DNA from: Burkholderiales bacterium
GTDB taxonomy: Bacteria > Pseudomonadota > Gammaproteobacteria > Burkholderiales > Burkholderiaceae
Reading direction: 5' to 3'
Length of the DNA stretch: 11,311 bases
Assembly: GCA_903643055.1 (NCBI GenBank)
Contig: CAHJWV010000736.1
Location: forward strand, 1 to 11,311
Made by a program: the position numbers and the translations under genes. The notes under the pieces are model-generated. The model had not been told where the DNA came from, ran no database searches, and saw only the letters and a program-made list of their open reading frames with translations. Shown piece by piece: positions 5,986 through 11,311 of this stretch. Numbering within the stretch: position 1 is the first letter of the stretch; the number at the start of each line of letters is the position of its first letter.

Positions 5986-7433
5986 GAGGAGCGGCCCGGC
6001 CAGGTGGCAATGAACTGAGCCACCTCATCGCTGGCCTTGTGGACGGCATCGCGCAAGATGGCGTTGCCGGCCAGTGGTCCCCACAGGACGATGTCATCGC
6101 AGAACGCCTTCACCGGATCGGCGCTGTCGCAGATCGCATGGGCAACGGCTGGGTCCATGCCCTGATCCTGGTAGGCATAGGGCAGTTCGCCGCGATGCCA
6201 GCGTTGCAGGAAGGCAAGAAAGAGCGCAGGCAGGCGGGCGACGCTGGCGATCGACTCGCCGCGCGCCAGTCGCTCGCGGATGGTCGGCGCGACGAAGCCG
6301 GGAATCTTCGAGAAGCCATCGGCCGCGACGCGCTGGTTGGTGTCGCGGATCGCGGGGTTGCTGAAGCGGTCGAGCACGGTGTCGCGATAAGCCGGTAGAT
6401 CGACTGGGCTCGGCTTGTCTGGCCTGTGCAGGCAGGGAATCACATCGTCGGTGACATAGTCATAGGCCAGTTGACGGATCGTCGCGTCGTGGGTGCCTTC
6501 GTGGATGAACTGAAGGCCCACCAGCGTGCCGGCCCAGGCAATGCAGCTGTGGGTTGCATTGAGCAGGCGGATCTTGGCTTCTTCATACGGCTGCACCGAT
6601 GGCACCATCTGCACACCGACCGATTCCCAGTCGGGCCGGCCGTTGCAGAAGTTGTCTTCGATCACCCATTGAATGAATGATTCGGCGGTGATCGCGGCCG
6701 GGTCATCGATGCCGGTGGCCGCCTTAATGCGCTCACGCAATTCGGCCGGAGCACGTGGCGTGATGCGGTCGACCATCGCGTTAGGGCAGGTCGTCAGCTG
6801 GCTGATCCAGGTGTGCAATGCGGTGTCGCCGATCAGCGCGGCAAACTGCAGCAGGCCACCGCGGAAGCGGTCGCCGTTGTGGCGCAGGTTGTCGCAGTTC
6901 AGCAAAGTCACCGCGCCCGCGCCGTTTTGGCTGCGCGCGCGGAGGATGGCCGTCAATGCGCCATAGATGGTGCTGCCGGGCTTGCCTTCGCATGCGGCGG
7001 CGATGTCATTGGCGAGATCCGGATAGTTGGGATCGAGCTGATTTTTGGCATCGAGGTAGTAGCCGGCTTCGGTCACGGTGAACGAAATGATGCGGGTGCG
7101 GTCATCCGCGCCGAGCTTGATCAGCCCTGCCAGATCGGGTGAGTAAGGAACGACCTGACGGATCGATTCGATGCGCTCGTAACGGCGCTCGCCAGCGGGC
7201 GAGATCGTCTCCAGCGTGTAGGCGCCACCCTGGGCGGCTAACGCCGACAGGGTCTCGGCCATGTCGGGCCGCGTGTTGCCCGCGGCGATCGACCACGACG
7301 CAGCCGCATCGCCACCGCGTTCGATCACGCGCTGCATGTAGACGGCTTGGTGGGCGCGATGGAAGGCGCCCAGGCCAAGGTGAAGCATCACGAAGCCGCT
7401 GGAAGGGTGTGCCGTAGTCATAAGGACACTCAC
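5982..7433 (-). CDS. dalD: D-arabinitol 4-dehydrogenase-like polyol dehydrogenase (mannitol dehydrogenase family)
   Basis: The likely reaction is NAD-dependent oxidation of D-arabinitol to D-xylulose; mannitol to fructose is the main alternative. The 483-residue protein belongs to the zinc-independent long-chain polyol dehydrogenase family. The N-terminal Rossmann half begins HLGLGAFHRAHQAVY (18-32). CDNLRHNG (180-187) and PNAMVDRITP (217-226) follow. The catalytic segment EEAKIRLLNATH (284-295) carries K287, N292 and H295, which align with K295, N300 and H303 of Pseudomonas mannitol 2-dehydrogenase. The stretches LLNATHSCIAWAGTLVG, DTNQRVAADGFSKIPG and LPALFLAFLQRWHRGELPY resemble Klebsiella DalD, as I recall it, more than mannitol 2-dehydrogenase. 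The GTG at 7433 overlaps the ABC ATPase stop (GTGA). An ATG at 7421 would shorten the protein by four residues and cannot be excluded. No Shine-Dalgarno is evident for either. Confidence 0.8.
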   Translation of the reverse strand: MSVLMTTAHPSSGFVMLHLGLGAFHRAHQAVYMQRVIERGGDAAASWSIAAGNTRPDMAETLSALAAQGGAYTLETISPAGERRYERIESIRQVVPYSPDLAGLIKLGADDRTRIISFTVTEAGYYLDAKNQLDPNYPDLANDIAAACEGKPGSTIYGALTAILRARSQNGAGAVTLLNCDNLRHNGDRFRGGLLQFAALIGDTALHTWISQLTTCPNAMVDRITPRAPAELRERIKAATGIDDPAAITAESFIQWVIEDNFCNGRPDWESVGVQMVPSVQPYEEAKIRLLNATHSCIAWAGTLVGLQFIHEGTHDATIRQLAYDYVTDDVIPCLHRPDKPSPVDLPAYRDTVLDRFSNPAIRDTNQRVAADGFSKIPGFVAPTIRERLARGESIASVARLPALFLAFLQRWHRGELPYAYQDQGMDPAVAHAICDSADPVKAFCDDIVLWGPLAGNAILRDAVHKASDEVAQFIATWPGRSS

Positions 7434-8482
7434 TGCGGGTTGGCCATGATCTGGCCTTGGCGGTTGAAGAGGTGGAAGGAGGCCGGTGCGATGTCCAGGC
7501 TGACGGGATCTCCGGGGCGGAGTGCTGTGCGTTCAGCCTGCCGGGAAATGATCTGTACGCCGGGTTCGTTGTTGGCGGCCGTGTTGGCGTAGATGAGGGT
7601 GTCGGCACCGAGCGATTCGATCAGCTCTACCTGCGCGTTCAAGGCACCCAAGCCGGCTTGCTTGATGCGAACGTTTTCCGGGCGGACGCCGATGAAGCCG
7701 TCGTGGCTGGGCGCTGCACCGACGGCGCTGGCCAGCGTGGGCAGTGCAGCGGTATCGACGATGTTCATCTGCGGCGTGCCGATGAACTGCGCGACGAAGC
7801 GATTTGCAGGGCGGTCATAGAGGTCCAGCGGTGAGCCGACCTGCTCGATCGCGCCGTCACGCAGCACAACCACGCGATCGGCCATCGTCATCGCCTCGAC
7901 CTGATCGTGGGTCACGTAGATCGTCGTCGCTCCCAGCTCCCGGTGCAGCTTAGCGATCTCGACGCGGGTCTGGCCGCGCAAGGCGGCATCAAGGTTCGAC
8001 AAGGGCTCATCAAACAGAAACACCTTCGGTGCACGCACGATGGCGCGGCCGATGGCGACGCGTTGACGCTGGCCGCCCGACAGCTCTTTTGGCGTGCGGT
8101 CCAGGTATTTGCCGAGGTTCAGGATGTCAGCGGCGCGCTTCACCTTTTCATTGATTGTCGGCTTGGGCACATTGGCCAGCCGCAGCGCAAACGACATGTT
8201 GTCGGCCACGCTCATGTGCGGGTAAAGCGCATACGACTGGAACACCATCGCGAGGTCACGCTTGGACGAAGGCAGGTGCGTGATGTCTCGTCCATCGAGC
8301 GTCATGCTGCCGCCATCGATGTGTTCGAGCCCGGCGATCAAGCGCAGCAGCGTGGATTTGCCGCAGCCCGATGGGCCGACGAACACCACGAATTCGCCCT
8401 TTTCGATCGCGAGGTCGATGCCCTGAATGGCACGCACGGGGCCGAAGAACTTCTCGACCCGATTGAGTTGCAGAAAGGCCAT
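7430..8482 (-). CDS. smoK: Polyol ABC transporter ATP-binding protein (SmoK/MtlK, MalK type)
   Basis: This is the ATPase that powers the polyol importer, acting as a dimer on the cytoplasmic face of the two permeases. The 350-residue protein has all nucleotide-binding motifs: Walker A GPSGCGKST (36-44), Q-loop Q82, signature LSGGQ (134-138), Walker B VFLFDEP (154-160) with E159, D-loop SNLD (162-165) and H-loop H192. The C-terminal portion from about 235 is a TOBE-type regulatory domain with GVRPENVRI, as in MalK-like ATPases of the CUT1 sugar-uptake group. The ATG has GGAG seven bases upstream. It follows the second permease gene by 21 bases and overlaps the next dehydrogenase gene by four bases. 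Subfamily and role are secure; the choice of the name smoK over mtlK follows the neighbouring smoS-like gene. Confidence 0.92.
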   Translation of the reverse strand: MAFLQLNRVEKFFGPVRAIQGIDLAIEKGEFVVFVGPSGCGKSTLLRLIAGLEHIDGGSMTLDGRDITHLPSSKRDLAMVFQSYALYPHMSVADNMSFALRLANVPKPTINEKVKRAADILNLGKYLDRTPKELSGGQRQRVAIGRAIVRAPKVFLFDEPLSNLDAALRGQTRVEIAKLHRELGATTIYVTHDQVEAMTMADRVVVLRDGAIEQVGSPLDLYDRPANRFVAQFIGTPQMNIVDTAALPTLASAVGAAPSHDGFIGVRPENVRIKQAGLGALNAQVELIESLGADTLIYANTAANNEPGVQIISRQAERTALRPGDPVSLDIAPASFHLFNRQGQIMANPQ

Positions 8483-8489
8483 GGGTGAT

Positions 8490-8493
8490 CTCC
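8490..8493 (-). promoter_or_regulatory. Ribosome binding site of the ABC ATPase gene
   Basis: On the minus strand GGAG is followed by seven bases and then the ATG at 8482. The site lies within the 21-base gap after the permease gene. Confidence 0.7.
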
Positions 8494-8503
8494 GTTTTCT
8501 CTT

Positions 8504-9319
8504 TTACTTCACGGCGCCGAAGGTCAGGCCTTGCACCAGTTGCTTTTGACTGAACCAGCCGAACACCACGATCGGCGCAATGGCCATCAACGATGCGGCT
8601 GACAACTTGGCCCAGAACAAGCCTTCCGGGCTGGAATAGGACGCGATCAGCGTGGCCAGCGTGCCGGCTTGCGCTGCACTGAGGTTCAATGACCAGAAGG
8701 CCTCGTTCCATGACAGCACCAGGCACAGCAGGCCGGTAGAAGCAATGCCACCCATGCCGAGCGGCAGGATCACATGGCGAAACTCGCTCCAGACGGTCGC
8801 GCCGTCCATGCGCGCGGCTTCAAGAATGTCAGGCGGAATGTCCTTGAAGTACGAATACAGCATCCAGACCATGATCGGCAGGTTGGACAGCGTGAAGACG
8901 ATCGTCAGGCTGCTCAATGAATCCAGCATGCCGCTGGTCTGCGCGATCACATAGACCGGTACCAGTGCGCCAACTGCCGGCATCATCTTGGTGGACAGCA
9001 TCCACATCAGCATGTCGCGTGTGCGCTTGGTGCGGAAGAACGTCATCGAATACGCGGCTGGTGCGGCGATCAGCAGACCCAGCAGCGTGGACGCCACGCT
9101 TGTGATCACCGAGTTCTTCGCGTACAGCAAATAGTCGCTGCGAACCTGCACCTCGCGGAAGTTGTCCAGCGTGGGCGAGAAGAACAGTTCTGGCGGCACG
9201 GCAATCGCCTGCAGTTCGGTCTTGAACGCCGTCATGAAGAGCCAGATCAGCGGGAAGACCAGCAGCAGCGTGATCAGCCAAGCGGCGATGGTGCGAATGA
9301 CCAGGGCGATGCCGTTCAT
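8504..9319 (-). CDS. smoG: Polyol ABC transporter permease (SmoG/MtlG, MalG type)
   Basis: This is one of two integral-membrane subunits that form the polyol channel. The chosen 271-residue form starts at the second of two nearby ATGs. GGAG at 9327-9330 lies seven bases before this ATG but only one base before the first (9325), and seven bases is the spacing of the other clear sites here. Six membrane spans are evident at about residues 7-29, 69-93, 105-128, 136-158, 190-206 and 238-256. The cytoplasmic EAA loop EAARMDGATVWSEFRHVILPL begins at residue 167 and contacts the ATPase. The short N-terminus with one span before a periplasmic loop is typical of MalG-type subunits. The gene follows the first permease gene by 57 bases. 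Confidence 0.9.
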   Translation of the reverse strand: MNGIALVIRTIAAWLITLLLVFPLIWLFMTAFKTELQAIAVPPELFFSPTLDNFREVQVRSDYLLYAKNSVITSVASTLLGLLIAAPAAYSMTFFRTKRTRDMLMWMLSTKMMPAVGALVPVYVIAQTSGMLDSLSSLTIVFTLSNLPIMVWMLYSYFKDIPPDILEAARMDGATVWSEFRHVILPLGMGGIASTGLLCLVLSWNEAFWSLNLSAAQAGTLATLIASYSSPEGLFWAKLSAASLMAIAPIVVFGWFSQKQLVQGLTFGAVK

Positions 9320-9326
9320 GCGCATG

Positions 9327-9330
9327 CTCC
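9327..9330 (-). promoter_or_regulatory. Ribosome binding site that decides the smoG start
   Basis: GGAG on the minus strand is seven bases from the ATG at 9319 and one base from the ATG at 9325. Only the former spacing suits initiation, so the protein is predicted to start MNGIALV rather than MRMNGIALV. Confidence 0.6.
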
Positions 9331-9376
9331 GGCCTGATGATCGAGATGAATCAGAAGATGTCTCATGGCGATGTGC

Positions 9377-10237
9377 TTATTTGTCGAGGTTCTTGCCGAT
9401 CATGCGGATCAGGAATGCGGCAGCGATGTTGGCCAAGACGACGGCAAACAACGCGCCGGCCGAAGCCACGCCGACATCGAAATTCATCAATGCCTGCTTG
9501 AAGATCAAGAAGGCGACGTTGGTGCTTTCGTTGCCTGGGCCGCCACCGGTGGTGGTAAAGATTTCGGCGAAGACGCTCATCAGAAAGATCATCTCGATCA
9601 TGATGACCACGGCAATCGAACGCCCGAGGTGCGGCAGGTAGAGGAACCAGAACTGCTGCAGTGCATTGGCGCCATCCATGCGCGCAGCTTCCAGCTGTTC
9701 ACGATTCATCGACTGCAGCGAGGTGATGAAAATCAGGCAGGCAAAGGGCAGCCATTGCCAAGACACCATCACGATCACCGAGAACAGCGGCAGGTCGGTC
9801 AGCCAGTCAATCGGCGTAGCGCCAAAGAACTGCCAGATCTGGGCGAGCACGCCATAGATGGGATTCATCATCATGTGCTTCCACAGCAGCGCATTGGCGG
9901 TGGGCATCACGAAGAACGGTGAAATCAGCAGCACACGGACAATCCCGCGGCCGGGAAACGGATCGTTGACCAGCAGTGCGAGCAACACGCCAAACACGAT
10001 CGTGATGGCGATCACCGAGCCTAGCAAGGTCAGGGTGTTGAGCACCGAGGGGCCGAAGTCTGGATCGGTGATGAAGTAGCTGAAGTTGGCCAGGCCGACG
10101 AATTCCTTCGGGCCTGGCTGCATCAGGTTGTAGTGGACGACGGAGAAATACAGCGTCATCGCCAGCGGCACGATCATCCACAGGAACAGCGAGATGACCG
10201 CAGGCGCCAGCAGCACGCGGGGAACGAGTCTGTTCAT
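9377..10237 (-). CDS. smoF: Polyol ABC transporter permease (SmoF/MtlF, MalF type)
   Basis: This is the other integral-membrane subunit of the polyol importer, pairing with the MalG-type permease. The 286-residue protein shows six hydrophobic spans at about residues 8-31, 66-90, 100-120, 150-174, 206-224 and 258-278. The EAA loop EAARMDGANALQQFWFLYLP is at 183-202, and the characteristic TTTGGGPGNESTNVAFLIF lies at about 228-246. No other in-frame start lies within seven codons upstream of the ATG at 10237. There is no recognisable Shine-Dalgarno, unlike the next two transporter genes, which could keep permease synthesis low relative to the binding protein. It is separated from the binding-protein gene by 165 bases containing a predicted stem-loop. 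Confidence 0.92.
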   Translation of the reverse strand: MNRLVPRVLLAPAVISLFLWMIVPLAMTLYFSVVHYNLMQPGPKEFVGLANFSYFITDPDFGPSVLNTLTLLGSVIAITIVFGVLLALLVNDPFPGRGIVRVLLISPFFVMPTANALLWKHMMMNPIYGVLAQIWQFFGATPIDWLTDLPLFSVIVMVSWQWLPFACLIFITSLQSMNREQLEAARMDGANALQQFWFLYLPHLGRSIAVVIMIEMIFLMSVFAEIFTTTGGGPGNESTNVAFLIFKQALMNFDVGVASAGALFAVVLANIAAAFLIRMIGKNLDK

Positions 10238-10347
10238 GGTGTGCCGAGGTAAAGGAGAGATGCGCCTCGCAAGAAGGCGTGTGTCGATGCGGTGAGCACA
10301 ATGGAACGATGCTTGTAGCGCGGTCGATGGCAGCCAGACGGATGGCA

Positions 10348-10370
10348 GGCGTGATCACGATGACCACGCC
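10348..10370 (-). other. Stem-loop after the binding-protein gene
   Basis: GGCGTG (10348-10353) and CACGCC (10365-10370) form a 6-bp stem with an 11-base loop, about 33 bases past the binding-protein stop codon. An outer GGC/GCC pairing can extend it across a small internal loop. The 10-base palindrome CGTGATCACG (10350-10359) overlaps one arm. No T-run follows on the minus strand, so it fits an mRNA-stabilising or partial-termination structure better than a full terminator. Such structures are common between binding-protein and permease genes and raise binding-protein yield. Confidence 0.4.
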
Positions 10371-10402
10371 GCGCCCTGACATGCGGCCGCCGACCCTGCT
10401 AC

Positions 10403-11311
10403 TTACTTGTAGTAGCCACCCTTGCGCATTTCGCGGTCGGCTGCCGTTTGGCCGGTGGCCAGTGCCTGATCGACGGTGACCTTGCCGGCAATGGCTGCGC
10501 TCAACTGTTGTCCGACTGCAATGCCAATTGCCTGAAATTCAGGAATCGCAGCGAATTGCACACCGACGTAAGGGCTCTTCGGCAAGGTGCTGTCGTTCGC
10601 GTTGGTGTTGTCAATGGCCTTCTTCTCGGCTTCGGCAAACTTCGCGGCCTTTTGGAATTCAGGCGTTGCGTAGGTGGACTTGCGCGTGCCGGTCGGGACC
10701 GACGCCCAGCCCTTTTCCTTTGCGACCAGCTGGATGTAGTCCTTGGATGTCGCCCACGCGATGAACTTCTGCGCTTCAGCGGTGTGCTTAGAGCCGGCTG
10801 GCACGGCCAGAGCCCAGGCCCACAGCCAATTGGCGCCCTTGCTCGTGACAGCCGTTGGGGCTTGTGCGAAGGCGACCTTGTCGGCCACCTTGCTTTGCTT
10901 CGGATCGGTGATGAACGAAGCCGCAATCGTTGCATCCACCCACATGCCGCATTTGCCGGCGTTGTACAGCGCCAGGATCTCGTTGAAGCTGTTGGCCGAC
11001 GACCCCGGTGGGCCGTATTTCTTCAGCAGATCAACATAGAAATTGGCCGCATCTTTCCAGGGTTTGGTGTCGAGTTGCGGTTTCCAGGACATGTCAAACC
11101 ACTGGCCGCCAAATGCGTTGACCATCGTCGAGAAGAAAGCGATGTTGTCGCCCCAGCCCGGCTTGCCACGCAAGCAGATGCCATATACACCCGCCTTCGG
11201 GTCATGGATCTTGGCGGCAATGTCGCGCACCTGTTCCCAGGTCGGATACGACGGCATCGTCGCTCCCGCTTTTTGAACCAGGTCGGAGCGATACATCAGC
11301 ATCGAACTTTC
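10403..11311 (-). CDS. smoE: Polyol ABC transporter substrate-binding protein (SmoE/MtlE type), N-terminus beyond window
   Basis: This is the periplasmic protein that captures the polyol and delivers it to the permease pair. The reading frame is open to the right edge. About 302 C-terminal residues are visible, starting ESSMLMYRSDL, a typical segment where family 1 solute-binding proteins recognise 'their own' central region. Full-length relatives have about 430-440 residues, so roughly 130 residues including the signal peptide are missing. Recognisable parts are YPTWEQVRDIAAKIHDPKAG, CLRGKPGWGDNIAF, FGGQWFDMSWKPQLD, NAGKCGMWVDATIAASF, GANWLWAWALAVPAGS and the ending REMRKGGYYK. These resemble sorbitol/mannitol-binding proteins as I remember them. 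The ATG at 11302 is internal, not a start. It is the first visible gene of the operon; the promoter and any MtlR binding site lie outside the window. Confidence 0.9.
   Translation of the reverse strand, partial: ESSMLMYRSDLVQKAGATMPSYPTWEQVRDIAAKIHDPKAGVYGICLRGKPGWGDNIAFFSTMVNAFGGQWFDMSWKPQLDTKPWKDAANFYVDLLKKYGPPGSSANSFNEILALYNAGKCGMWVDATIAASFITDPKQSKVADKVAFAQAPTAVTSKGANWLWAWALAVPAGSKHTAEAQKFIAWATSKDYIQLVAKEKGWASVPTGTRKSTYATPEFQKAAKFAEAEKKAIDNTNANDSTLPKSPYVGVQFAAIPEFQAIGIAVGQQLSAAIAGKVTVDQALATGQTAADREMRKGGYYK

Noticed and set aside
5359..6018. 219-residue plus-strand open frame antisense to smoS
   Set aside because: It lies opposite an intact SDR gene with all catalytic residues and has no recognisable protein motif.

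Overview
The window looks like a chromosomal segment from a GC-rich betaproteobacterium, probably of the order Burkholderiales. This is inferred from base composition, from the 67-residue omega subunit, and from the block gmk-rpoZ-spoT facing greB, which I associate with that group. No phage, insertion sequence, CRISPR array, tRNA or rRNA is visible. All nine genes other than greB lie on the minus strand. Apart from one gene cut by the right edge, all reading frames look intact.

Layout from left to right: positions 1-217 are non-coding as far as I can tell and hold a weak promoter candidate. greB (218-781, plus strand) encodes a transcript-cleavage factor. It converges on a minus-strand housekeeping block whose transcription order is gmk (4120-3497), rpoZ (3478-3275) and spoT (3157-875). 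These encode guanylate kinase, RNA polymerase omega and the bifunctional (p)ppGpp synthetase/hydrolase. Between rpoZ and spoT lie three closely spaced hairpins, one of which is a good intrinsic terminator.

Positions 4235-11311 hold a polyol uptake and oxidation operon on the minus strand. In transcription order it encodes a solute-binding protein (cut by the window edge), two permeases, an ATPase, a D-arabinitol 4-dehydrogenase-like enzyme, a SmoS-like sorbitol dehydrogenase and an AraC/MtlR-type regulator. The layout matches the smo/mtl polyol ABC loci known from Rhodobacter and Pseudomonas. The expected scheme is import of D-arabinitol, sorbitol and/or mannitol, then NAD-dependent oxidation to D-xylulose and D-fructose. 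Sugar kinases would be needed next, and none is in the window.

The polyol operon runs directly into gmk on the same strand with only 114 bases between the genes and no convincing terminator. I found no sign of a novel defence or mobile system. The most interesting signals are regulatory: the structured rpoZ-spoT leader, the junction of a catabolic operon with an essential-gene block, the stem-loop after the binding-protein gene, and the pairing of a DalD-type enzyme with a SmoS-type enzyme.
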